From contig PAHI01000004.1 in assembly GCA_002705575.1 (NCBI GenBank), positions 1 to 16,323 on the forward strand: DNA of 16,323 nt, given 5' to 3'. Below, one piece after another: positions 7,400 through 14,661 of the stretch. The notes beneath the pieces are model-generated. The model made no database searches. It worked only from the letters and a program-made list of their open reading frames with translations, and was not told where the DNA came from. Numbering within the stretch: the first letter of the stretch is position 1; every line of letters starts with the position of its first letter. The DNA is from Fidelibacterota bacterium (GTDB taxonomy: Bacteria > Marinisomatota > Marinisomatia > SCGC-AAA003-L08 > GCA-002719095). Made by a program: the position numbers and the translations under genes.

Positions 7400-8515
7400 A
7401 TGAAAATACTTTGTTTATCAAGAGCTCCGTTAGATTTTAGAGGAGGTATACCAGCATATTGTTTAAATCTTTATCTAAATAAGGATTTTGATGTTACAAA
7501 TTATAGTTATGATTTAAGTAAAAAATTAAAAAAGGTGAATGTACGTAATATCAAAAATATCAAAGAAATAGTTTATCCTTCACAATTAGTTTTAGGTACC
7601 ATTGCTATATCATTACAATACTTTATCTCTATTCTAAAAAACTCTTATAAATATGAATTTATTCATGTACAACATCCTGATCCATTTTCAGGGATAAGTG
7701 TAATATTTGCAAAAATTTTAAATCCAAAGATAAAAATAATAGTAACTTGGCATGCTGACATTTATTCAAGCTATTTTTTTATTGCTCCACTTTTGTTAAT
7801 AATTGATATTTCTTTGTTCTCTTTATCTTCCAAGATAATATTTTTTACTTCCTCGCACTTAAAAAGTTCATTACTGAATTACTTTTCTTTCTTTAGAAAA
7901 AAAACAAGGATAATACCTTGCTGTTTGAACATTAAATCAAATAAGAAAATCTTTAATAAAAAAGATATTTTATTGAATAAAAAAAATATAACGATACTAA
8001 GTATAGGAAGATTAGTAAAATACAAAGGATATGAATATGCCATTAAAGCATTATCAAAATTAGAAAATAAAATTATTTATAAAATTGTAGGAAGTGGTCC
8101 TGAAGAAAAAAAACTCAGAGAGTTAATAAATAAATTAAAACTAGATGAAAGAGTCTTCTTAATGGGTTCTATAGATGAAGTTAATAAAAGTAAATTACTT
8201 CTGGAAGCAGATATATTTTTATTCCCTTCTATTTCACAGTCAGAAGCATACGGACTTGTTCAGTTGGAAGCAATGGCAAATAATTTGCCTATAGTTAATA
8301 CCAACTTAAATAACGGAGTAAATTATCTTGTGCCTGATAATGTAGGATTAACTTGCAAAATCAAAAACCCTTCCGAAATTAGTCTTGCTATTACAAAACT
8401 TTTAGAAAATAATAATTTTTATATAAAAAAAAGTAATGATAGTTTCAAAAACTTTTCAAGATTTAAATATAAAAAAATGATAGATAATTTTAAATTTATG
8501 ATTTCAGAGATTTAA
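7400..8515 (+). CDS. Family 4 (GT-B) glycosyltransferase
   Basis: Retaining GT-B glycosyltransferase of 371 residues. The N-terminal acceptor domain begins MKILCLSRAPLDFRGGIPAY with the glycine-rich loop at 14-17, and VTWHADIYSSYF (115-126) is typical of the family. The C-terminal donor domain has SIGRLVKYKG (201-210; Arg204 and Lys209 contact the donor phosphates), GSGPEEKKLREL (231-242), and SEAYGLVQLEAMA (281-293) with the E-x7-E pair Glu282/Glu290. The gene starts 9 bases after the gmhB-like gene, so the two are very likely cotranscribed, and it runs convergently into the LhgO-like gene with 41 bases between. The C-terminus ends shortly after the fold, with a lysine-rich tail. Donor and acceptor sugars are unknown; a heptose-like sugar is possible from the neighbour (inference). 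Confidence 0.9.
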   Translation: MKILCLSRAPLDFRGGIPAYCLNLYLNKDFDVTNYSYDLSKKLKKVNVRNIKNIKEIVYPSQLVLGTIAISLQYFISILKNSYKYEFIHVQHPDPFSGISVIFAKILNPKIKIIVTWHADIYSSYFFIAPLLLIIDISLFSLSSKIIFFTSSHLKSSLLNYFSFFRKKTRIIPCCLNIKSNKKIFNKKDILLNKKNITILSIGRLVKYKGYEYAIKALSKLENKIIYKIVGSGPEEKKLRELINKLKLDERVFLMGSIDEVNKSKLLLEADIFLFPSISQSEAYGLVQLEAMANNLPIVNTNLNNGVNYLVPDNVGLTCKIKNPSEISLAITKLLENNNFYIKKSNDSFKNFSRFKYKKMIDNFKFMISEI

Positions 8516-8556
8516 ATATATAGCCAAATATTTTTTAGTAAAAAAAGGGCAACTAT

Positions 8557-9771
8557 TTAATAAAGATTTGACCTATCTATGATTAAATCTCCTAAAGCAA
8601 AACTTGAGGTAAATGCTGGAGAAATTGCATTAATTATATGTGTTGAATTTCTAGAATTTATATAAATAAAATCATCTTCAATTTTGTTTTCTATTAAGTT
8701 AAAAAGTTGAGGGCGAATCCCAATTTTTTGACTAATTTCAATATCAGAATTTAATAACCCAGGAACGAGTTTTCTTGCTTCATTTAATAAGAAAGGTTGA
8801 AAAGATAAGAAAGCTTGATTATGCACATATTCCCTAAACCGTAATTTATTTTGAAGATATTGATTGATTAATAGCGTTATATTTTTAAAAGAATTTGATA
8901 TCTCAATAGAATCAAAAATATTATAATTTTCCCTTCCAAAAGCTAATGTTGCTGTTGGCCCTATAGAGACTTTGGTATTGTTTGAATTTGGAGAAAAATG
9001 GACACCTAAAAAGGGTAAATTCAAATCAGGCACAGGGTACAAGTTTGTTTCTATTTTAATCTTTGAATTCTTTTTTATATCCCAATAATTACCTTTAAAA
9101 GGTATCAATAAATATTCTTTCCCTAAATTAAATTTGTGCGCTATTTTATCAGCCCATAAACCTGCAGAATTAAATAGATAGTCGTAACTTATTTTGGAAC
9201 CATCTGTCAATGTAATCAAGTTTTCAGAAACATCAATATCCCAACTCTTCTCATAAGTAAATATCTTAAGTCCTTTACTTACAAGTTCATTTCGTAAGGT
9301 TTCTATTATTTCTTTAGGATTAACAACTGATGTATTCGGACTCCATAAAGCTCTATTTGTAATAGATTGAGAAAAGGGTACTAGTTCTTTTAATTTATTA
9401 TTATCTATAAATTCAACAAAGGCTCCATTCTCCTTACCTCTTTCATAAAGCAAATCTAATTGACCATCTAAATCTGGACTTGTTGGGACTATAACCTTTC
9501 CGCAATTGTTAATTTTTAATTTATGGTTCTCCATCCATTCTTTTAATCTGATTCCACCCTTAACACAAACCTTTGCCTTTAATGTATTCGGCTTATAATA
9601 CAAGCCTGCATGAATAACTCCACTATTTCTTCCTGAACTATGCAGACCAATTTTTTTTTCTTTTTCGATTAATGCGATATTGTTTGAAATATTTCTTTCC
9701 ATTAATTGATAAGCAATTGAAAGTCCCACCATTCCCCCTCCAATTATTACAACTTCTCTTTTAGACTTCAT
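8557..9771 (-). CDS. lhgO: LhgO-like FAD-dependent L-2-hydroxyglutarate oxidase/dehydrogenase
   Basis: Flavoprotein of the D-amino-acid-oxidase (DAO) superfamily, 404 residues, the usual LhgO length. The FAD-binding dinucleotide fold is VVIIGGGMVGLSIAYQL (7-23; GxGxxG at 11-16), followed by the ribose-binding acidic end LIEKE (34-38) and the LhgO-type loop SSGRNSGVIHAGLYYKP (45-61). FNSAGLWAD (about 200-208) is the second FAD-contacting motif, and GIRPQL (about 348-353) lies in the C-terminal substrate region. Characterised LhgO oxidises L-2-hydroxyglutarate to 2-oxoglutarate and passes electrons to the membrane quinone pool. It stands alone on minus between two plus-strand units with its own upstream region (9772-10059). 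Its presence in a sugar cluster is unusual; recycling 2-hydroxyglutarate made by the nearby Gfo/Idh enzyme is a plausible role (inference). Another 2-hydroxyacid or sugar-acid substrate is possible. Confidence 0.85.
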   Translation of the reverse strand: MKSKREVVIIGGGMVGLSIAYQLMERNISNNIALIEKEKKIGLHSSGRNSGVIHAGLYYKPNTLKAKVCVKGGIRLKEWMENHKLKINNCGKVIVPTSPDLDGQLDLLYERGKENGAFVEFIDNNKLKELVPFSQSITNRALWSPNTSVVNPKEIIETLRNELVSKGLKIFTYEKSWDIDVSENLITLTDGSKISYDYLFNSAGLWADKIAHKFNLGKEYLLIPFKGNYWDIKKNSKIKIETNLYPVPDLNLPFLGVHFSPNSNNTKVSIGPTATLAFGRENYNIFDSIEISNSFKNITLLINQYLQNKLRFREYVHNQAFLSFQPFLLNEARKLVPGLLNSDIEISQKIGIRPQLFNLIENKIEDDFIYINSRNSTHIINAISPAFTSSFALGDLIIDRSNLY

Positions 9772-10059
9772 AAAACTAGCTTATAGACTAATAGTAATAA
9801 TTAATTATTATATTATCTCAATTAAATTAATAATGTTTTATTAAAGAAATTTTATTCAATGTTTAATTTATAGAGCCAAAATTATATTTTTTCATACAAA
9901 TTAAAATCATATATAACTAACTAAAAATATAATTTACCAATTTTAAAAAACATAATTTTTCTTATTTAACTTAAAAATAAAACTTTAATTTCATATATTT
10001 GGATATAAAATGGATGCACTTATCATAAGTTATGATAAATTTACTAAAAAGTTTTTTAT
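9772..10059. other. Divergent intergenic region with palindromes
   Basis: This 288-base, very AT-rich gap between the divergent lhgO-like (minus) and SIS (plus) genes should hold both promoters. It contains a 16-bp perfect palindrome at 9795-9810 (TAATAATTAATTATTA), placed 24 bases upstream of the lhgO-like ATG, and a 19-bp palindrome at 10020-10038, listed separately. A short frame from ATG 10010 to the stop at 10075 (21 codons) overlaps the SIS start but has no support as a gene. No RNA gene was recognised. Confidence 0.5.
10020..10038. promoter_or_regulatory. 19-bp palindrome, operator-like, upstream of the SIS gene
   Basis: TTATCATAAGTTATGATAA is a perfect inverted repeat with 9-bp arms around a single G. 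It ends 21 bases before the SIS gene ATG (10060) and begins 10 bases after a TATAAA (10004-10009) that could be a -10 box. A repressor bound here would overlap the transcription start (inference). The symmetry and spacing suit a dimeric regulator better than a hairpin, because the loop would have to open to five bases, leaving a weak 7-bp AT stem. No -35 element is clear. Confidence 0.5.
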
Positions 10060-10644
10060 ATGGGCTTTAGTGTAAATAAAAAAGATAAGTTATTTATAGA
10101 TGATTATTGGTCAAGATATCAAAAGCATTTTTTTGAGTCTAGAGACGACGAATCTATTCTTAAATTAAGAGATTCGATAAAAGAAACTAATTCGATAGGA
10201 GGGAAACTTATATTTTTTGGAAATGGTGCAAGTGCATCTTTATCCAGTCATGCTGCTACTGATTTTACTAAGCAAGCAAAAATTAAAGCAATCGCATTTA
10301 ATGACCATAATATAATAACTGCTTTATCTAACGATTATGGTTATGAAAATTGGGTATCTAAAGCTATTGAATACTATGCGGATAAAAATGATATGGTAAT
10401 TTTTATAAGTGTAAGTGGTGAATCTATAAATCTTGTAAATGGCTTAAATTATGCATTAAAAAATAACTTAAAAATAGCAAGTATTACTGGATCAAAGAAA
10501 AATAATACTCTTATGAAAAAATCAGATTACGCATTATGGGTAAATAGCAAAGCTTACAATATCGTAGAATCTATTCATACCATTTGGGTCACATTGATTA
10601 TTGATTTATTCGTTGGCCACCCAGAATATAGTGTTCAAGATTAA
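10060..10644 (+). CDS. GmhA-like SIS-domain sugar-phosphate isomerase homolog
   Basis: Single SIS domain protein of 194 residues, close to GmhA (sedoheptulose-7-phosphate isomerase) in length and layout. GKLIFFGNGASASLSSHAA (48-66) and FISVSGESINLV (115-126) form the phosphosugar-binding site, and LSNDYGYE (89-96) is the GmhA-type loop. Compared with E. coli GmhA from memory, metal-binding His61 is kept (His64), but Glu65 aligns with Asp68, Gln172 with Val169, and catalytic His180 with Val177. The usual zinc site and general acid/base therefore seem lost, and the reaction may differ: another aldose-ketose isomerisation, or binding without catalysis. The ATG at 10060 is the first start after an in-frame TAA at 10045-10047. 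It is a single-gene plus-strand unit behind a 19-bp palindrome. Fold confidence is high; function is uncertain. Confidence 0.85.
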   Translation: MGFSVNKKDKLFIDDYWSRYQKHFFESRDDESILKLRDSIKETNSIGGKLIFFGNGASASLSSHAATDFTKQAKIKAIAFNDHNIITALSNDYGYENWVSKAIEYYADKNDMVIFISVSGESINLVNGLNYALKNNLKIASITGSKKNNTLMKKSDYALWVNSKAYNIVESIHTIWVTLIIDLFVGHPEYSVQD

Positions 10645-10703
10645 GATAAGAAAATTGGCCTAAATTTAATTATCAATAAAAAGTATTTATTCTGCTAAAA
10701 AAT

Positions 10704-10933
10704 CTAAGAAATTTTTCTTGAAGTTTCTTCCTTATTAGAATAAATAAATTCTCTTTCAAGTTTCTTCTCTATTAAATTTAAAATCTGAAAATCACAATGT
10801 GTCTTATCAACATTTAAATGTGAATATGATCCAAAGTGATTAAAGTTTGTCAATCCAAAGCTTAAACAGGGTATGCCCTATTAAAAGCTTGCTCTAAAGT
10901 TGTAGACGACAAAGAAATCAAACAATAAAATAG
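10704..10933 (-). pseudogene. Frameshifted remnant of a surface-sugar/glycosyltransferase-like gene
   Basis: Within the 337-base gap after the GT2-cytidylyltransferase gene, two minus-strand frames join into one protein-like stretch. From 10933 to 10877 one frame reads LSSTTLEQAFNR, then runs into a stop at 10862-10864. From 10877 to 10704 the next frame reads GIPCLSFG, LTNFNHFGSYSHLN and a lysine/glutamate-rich end (EKKLEREF) before TAG. Restoring one base near 10877 would fuse them at Arg-Gly. The pattern S-S-T-T-x-x-E-x-x-x-x-x-G-I-P is common in the donor-binding half of GT-B enzymes and capsule proteins (family impression only). No start codon or intact N-terminal part remains, so this is the C-terminal end of a decayed gene, formerly next in the minus-strand unit. 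Confidence 0.6.
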
Positions 10934-10981
10934 TTAGATCTTTGAGAAAGTCTTTTTTTATCAGATATTGTTATAAAATTT

Positions 10982-12334
10982 TCAAAATGAAATCATCTTT
11001 GAGAAATAGCTCGCTTGCTCAGGAGTTCTAACTTCTATGAAATTTAACTGATTATCTATAGGCATAAGATGAACTCTATCACCTACTAATGTATTTTTCC
11101 TAATAACTTCAGAGTGTGATACACATCCCAAGCCATGAGATCCCAATAGTAAAGAATTTTTATATTTTCTGGGTACATCTCCTTCATCCAATCTAATTAA
11201 ATTCTTGTTTGAATTATTCTGCCAAGCCCATGTAAATTCTACTTTTGCAGGTAATACAGTATCAGCACCAGTTTTAGCAAAGCAATCAATTAATTTGTCC
11301 AATAAATTTGGAGGTCTATAAGGAAATGTTATTTCAGAATGGACTACAACGTCAGGATGATATTCTAAATTATCCTCCAAATATTTAAGATGCCATGCCT
11401 GTACATCCTCAATAGTTACTTCTGGTCTTGATAAACTATCGTCCCTTATCTTGGCTATTGAAAAACCTAGTTCCCTAGCTTCTGAGGCAGTATAGTCTGA
11501 ATCTGTAGCAACAAAAAATTTACTAATATATTTATTTGAAAAAATTGATGAGGCAGCATACTCCAACTGGGAAACTCCTTTAAACTTAATAGGATCACCT
11601 TTAATAGGTATAACTAAACATATTTCGTATTCTTTAGGGTTTATTAGACCAGGTTTATGTTCATTATCTAATCCTTCAATTATTCTTGTTACACCAGCTA
11701 ATCTTTCGGGATTCCCTGATTGGTGTATTCCATGATAATGGTAAACGGCTGCCCTTGGAGTGTACTTTATTTTATACCCTTTTGATAAAACTTTTTTAGC
11801 CCAAAGCCTATCCTCTATATTATTTATATCGTTATCAAAGTTAAATTTATTCCAAATTTCTTTTTTTATAATTGAATTTGCATTATGAAAGAAACTATCC
11901 TTACTTTGAACTCTTGGATCATCACCAAAGACAATTAATAAATCCCTTTTATCTTCATTACTTGAAAAATCCATTGGAACTTGTTTTCCATAAACGCCTG
12001 CCAAGTTATCGTCTGATTTTATTTCATCTAGAAATTCATGAATCCAACTATTATTGATTGGCAAACAATGCGCAGACAAAATAATTATATATTCACCAAC
12101 AGAGCATTTTATCCCCTCATTTATAGCTAAACCTGGCTTATAGTTTTTTACTTTTATTAATTTATCGATTTTATTCCTTTTAGCTTTTTCAACTGTATTG
12201 TCTTCACTATAAGAATCAACAAGGATAACTTCATAATTTGAGTAATTTTGAGAATGTATTCGTTTTAAACAGTGTCCAATCCACCTTTCTTCATTTTTGG
12301 TACGAATTATTATCGATACTTTTGGTTCTTTCAT
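10982..12334 (-). CDS. Fusion: family 2 glycosyltransferase + CMP-sialate-synthetase-like cytidylyltransferase domain
   Basis: Two-domain 450-residue protein. Residues 1 to about 225 are a GT-A family 2 transferase: VSIIIRTKNEERWI (6-19), VILVDSYSEDNTV (36-48), an ILSAHC segment (85-90) where DxD usually lies, and NIEDRLWAKKVLSKGY (172-187) with the acidic catalytic-base pair. Residues about 236-445 resemble acylneuraminate cytidylyltransferases: VIPIKGDP (241-248) replaces the canonical IPARxGSK loop, FFVATDSD is at 273-280, RPEVTIEDVQAWHLKYLE (303-320), and ITFPYRPPNLLDKLID (335-350) matches the 'PTSPLR' region. The degraded CTP loop (Lys245 for Arg, no GSK) makes catalysis by the second domain doubtful. 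The fusion may couple use of a CMP-sugar to its transfer, or the domain may be a binding module (inference). ATG at 12334; 135 bases downstream of the Gfo/Idh gene. Confidence 0.82.
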   Translation of the reverse strand: MKEPKVSIIIRTKNEERWIGHCLKRIHSQNYSNYEVILVDSYSEDNTVEKAKRNKIDKLIKVKNYKPGLAINEGIKCSVGEYIIILSAHCLPINNSWIHEFLDEIKSDDNLAGVYGKQVPMDFSSNEDKRDLLIVFGDDPRVQSKDSFFHNANSIIKKEIWNKFNFDNDINNIEDRLWAKKVLSKGYKIKYTPRAAVYHYHGIHQSGNPERLAGVTRIIEGLDNEHKPGLINPKEYEICLVIPIKGDPIKFKGVSQLEYAASSIFSNKYISKFFVATDSDYTASEARELGFSIAKIRDDSLSRPEVTIEDVQAWHLKYLEDNLEYHPDVVVHSEITFPYRPPNLLDKLIDCFAKTGADTVLPAKVEFTWAWQNNSNKNLIRLDEGDVPRKYKNSLLLGSHGLGCVSHSEVIRKNTLVGDRVHLMPIDNQLNFIEVRTPEQASYFSKMISF

Positions 12335-12469
12335 ATTAATATTTCTTTAAAGAATAATTACAAACTTACATTCAAATAGTCTTATTTTATAAAACTTAAA
12401 AATTCTGTATGTAAATACATAAATAACTTTCGAATATTTAGAAGATTTGAATTTCAAAAGCATTAAAAA
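12335..12469 (-). other. Intergenic gap with two short perfect palindromes
   Basis: This 135-base gap is the largest inside the minus-strand unit 15369-10982 and could carry a separate promoter for the fusion gene. It holds TTCTTTAAAGAA (12343-12354), 8 bases upstream of the fusion gene ATG, and TATGTA-AA-TACATA (12408-12421). Both are perfect palindromes, but short ones arise by chance in AT-rich DNA. Neither is followed by a convincing U-tract in the direction of transcription, so they are not called terminators. Confidence 0.3.
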
Positions 12470-13645
12470 TCATAAAAGATCTATTTCTTGCCAATTTGAA
12501 TCATTTTCTAAACTTTTAGCCGCAGCATCTATTACTGAAGTTGAAATTAAAGCATCACTTACAGAACATAAACGACAATCATTTGTACAAAATGGTGATT
12601 CAAGCACAAAATGAATAAAATTAACTACAGAATCAATCCCATAACCTTCAAATTCATAACAATCATTTTTCTTATACATTTTTGTAAAATCTGGATTGAC
12701 TTCCTCAGTTGGAAGTTTATCTGTTAGTAAACGTAATCCTCTTTCCTTTTGCTCACAATCAATTCTTCCAAACGAACCAATTAAGTTAAAATTTTGTTTA
12801 GACATTGCTGAAGAGTAATTAGATTCAATCCAACTACAAAGTATAGTTTGATTAAAAGTATTCTTATTAACGTCTTCCCAAATTATTGAACTCTGAATAC
12901 TATCAAAAGTATTTATACCTTGATTTTTTAAGAAAACTTTTTGGCCAGTGGATGAGACTCTTAATGGCTTGGCACCAGTGACAAAAAATAATGCATCTAT
13001 ATAGTGAACACCTAAATAAGAAAAAATATTGGTCTTCTCACACCATGATCTAAATGATGAAAGTGGTATGTCTTTTCTTTGTGTATATTCAGTATAAGAA
13101 TATAATGGGATTCCCAATTTACCTTCTTTGAAGGTATCTCTAGCAAATCTTAGTTGTCTATCATATCTTTTGTGAAATTCAACAAATAGAGATACTTTTT
13201 TTTCTTGACTTAACTTTAACAAATCTTTTGCTTCAGAATATTTTAAGGTGAGTGGTTTAACAGATAATGTAGGAATTTCTCTTTTTAGCATTGAAGAAAT
13301 CCATTTAAAATGGAATTGATCAGGTATAGAGACTATTGAAAATAAATTTAAGTGACTATTGCGTAATCTTCTAAAGAATATTTCTGGATTTCCATCACAT
13401 ATCACATAGTCAAAATCCAATTTTTCCCTTATATCGACTAATTTAATAAGGCTATGAACTTTTTTCTCTGCATTTTCCTTACCTTTAGCAGAATTACAGG
13501 CAAAAGTTATTGTAATTCGTAGATTAAATTTTTTAGCATACATCAAAATTGCAGGGAGAATTGTGCCATATTCATCATCTTTTTTTCCGCAAACATAGGC
13601 TCCAGTGCCAACTACTATTAATTGAAAGCTATCTTTGGATATCAT
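12470..13645 (-). CDS. Gfo/Idh/MocA-family NAD(P)-dependent sugar oxidoreductase
   Basis: Oxidoreductase of 391 residues with an N-terminal Rossmann domain and a C-terminal alpha/beta substrate domain. The cofactor loop is VVGTGAYVCG (11-20). CDGNPEIF (83-90) and SIVSIPDQFHF (103-113) lie along the NAD site. SVKPLTLKYSEAK (128-140) corresponds to the family EKP motif with the lysine kept (Lys130) but Glu replaced by Val129. VEFHKRYDRQ (155-164) follows, and YLGVHYIDALF (210-220) carries the catalytic His214 with Asp217. Such enzymes oxidise or reduce a ring hydroxyl of a free or nucleotide-linked sugar. The gene starts 2 bases after the stop of the Ldh_2 gene (TAGTAATG), so the two are coupled. 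Some relatives (WbpB, WlbA) regenerate NAD by reducing 2-oxoglutarate, which would link it to the LhgO-like protein. Substrate unknown. Confidence 0.88.
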   Translation of the reverse strand: MISKDSFQLIVVGTGAYVCGKKDDEYGTILPAILMYAKKFNLRITITFACNSAKGKENAEKKVHSLIKLVDIREKLDFDYVICDGNPEIFFRRLRNSHLNLFSIVSIPDQFHFKWISSMLKREIPTLSVKPLTLKYSEAKDLLKLSQEKKVSLFVEFHKRYDRQLRFARDTFKEGKLGIPLYSYTEYTQRKDIPLSSFRSWCEKTNIFSYLGVHYIDALFFVTGAKPLRVSSTGQKVFLKNQGINTFDSIQSSIIWEDVNKNTFNQTILCSWIESNYSSAMSKQNFNLIGSFGRIDCEQKERGLRLLTDKLPTEEVNPDFTKMYKKNDCYEFEGYGIDSVVNFIHFVLESPFCTNDCRLCSVSDALISTSVIDAAAKSLENDSNWQEIDLL

Positions 13646-13647
13646 TA

Positions 13648-14661
13648 CTAATTATTCTCAAAAATTAATTTATATAATTCGTTTGATATTGGTATCCCAT
13701 CTTTACCTCTTTTATTTTGAAATTCAATTTGAGGATCATTTGGCACCATCACCCTCTGATTACTATTTATAGTATTTTGAGCCCTTACTTCTTCTGACAT
13801 TTGATGTAGATAATCCTCAAAATCAGAAATCGGCATATTCACATCAGATCTAAATACTATATAAAACTGCCCAAGCTTTCTTGGACTATTTATTGGAGAT
13901 TTATACATTGATGGGATATGAGGGCCAAAATTCATTCCTGATAAGATAGAACACAATACTTCGACCATAGAAGCCAAAGCGTAACCTTTATAATTACCTA
14001 TTGGTAATAAAGCTCTAGCCTCAAACGGATTATTAGTCTTATTACCATTTGCATCAACTGCATAATTTTCTTTAAGATTCTCATTTTTTTCTTTACTCTC
14101 CAAAATCTTATTCCAAGGGATAAATGTTGGAGCCATATCAAGGCAAAAAGGCTCTTCATTTTTACGTGGTGCAGCGAAACAAATTGGGTTAGTACCAAAA
14201 AAAGATTCCTTTGAATTAAAACTTTGTATTAAAGAGTCAGCATGGGTAAAAGCGAATGCACAAAATCCTTTTCGAGCCGCTTTTAGAGCGAAAGAAGCCA
14301 TTGCTCCAGGATGGCTTGAATTTAGAACTGATATTCCTGCCATCCCAAACTTATCAGCCAAGTCTATCCCTATATCAATGCTCTTAAAACCAGCGGCATG
14401 ACCAAATGCATTATCAGCATCTAAGGTTGCGAAAGCAGGAAATTTTTGTTTTAGATCAAATTGTGGTTTACCATTTATTCTTCCATTTTTTAATGCGTTG
14501 AGATAATGAGGTAATAATCTAATGCCATGAGAATCGACCCCCCTTAATGAGGTCTCTGAAAGCCCTAAAGCTACAGAATCTGCGCTAAAGATATCAGAGC
14601 CGTTTTTTATTAGTACAGACTTTGTATTAGAAATTAAATCTGAATATCTTACTAAAACCAT
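13648..14661 (-). CDS. Ldh_2 family (malate/L-lactate/sulfolactate-type) NAD(P)-dependent 2-oxoacid dehydrogenase
   Basis: Member of the Ldh_2 family (YlbC/DlgD/ComC type), 337 residues, normal length, cytosolic. Diagnostic motifs are SLRGVDSHGIRLLPHY (38-53; His45 and Arg40), SVLNSSHPGAMASFALKAA (111-129; the NSxHxG catalytic histidine is His117), FFGTNPICFAAP (154-165; NAD binding), CLDMAPT (173-179), and YKGYALASMVEVL (224-236). Family members reduce 2-oxo or 2-imino carboxylates, including 2,3-diketogulonate, sulfopyruvate and cyclic imino acids, so a 2-keto acid sugar or small hydroxyacid is a reasonable substrate here (inference). The ATG directly abuts the upstream stop (TAAATG), and the stop is 2 bases from the Gfo/Idh start. 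It therefore sits in the middle of a tightly coupled trio headed by a CMP-sugar synthetase-like gene, an unusual place for this family. Confidence 0.9.
   Translation of the reverse strand: MVLVRYSDLISNTKSVLIKNGSDIFSADSVALGLSETSLRGVDSHGIRLLPHYLNALKNGRINGKPQFDLKQKFPAFATLDADNAFGHAAGFKSIDIGIDLADKFGMAGISVLNSSHPGAMASFALKAARKGFCAFAFTHADSLIQSFNSKESFFGTNPICFAAPRKNEEPFCLDMAPTFIPWNKILESKEKNENLKENYAVDANGNKTNNPFEARALLPIGNYKGYALASMVEVLCSILSGMNFGPHIPSMYKSPINSPRKLGQFYIVFRSDVNMPISDFEDYLHQMSEEVRAQNTINSNQRVMVPNDPQIEFQNKRGKDGIPISNELYKLIFENN

Noticed and set aside
10010..10075. 21-codon frame starting before and overlapping the SIS gene (possible leader peptide)
   Set aside because: No ribosome-binding site, no regulatory codon run, and it contains the palindrome; such short frames are expected by chance.
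10675..10691. AATAAA...TTTATT inverted repeat after the SIS gene
   Set aside because: Six A/T pairs without G/C or a U-tract are too weak for an intrinsic terminator.
12407..12418. GTA-N6-TAC, reminiscent of a cyanobacterial NtcA site
   Set aside because: NtcA boxes are GTA-N8-TAC with a -10 about 22 bases downstream; the spacing here is wrong.
12566..12589. CxxxCxxC in the C-terminus of the Gfo/Idh protein (residues 353-360), the spacing of radical-SAM cysteines
   Set aside because: It lies at the end of a Rossmann oxidoreductase with no TIM-barrel or SAM-binding context, so the spacing is coincidental.
13998..14198. Second minus-strand frame inside the Ldh_2 gene
   Set aside because: Shifted frame of a gene whose own frame carries all family motifs; its low-complexity translation is a shadow.
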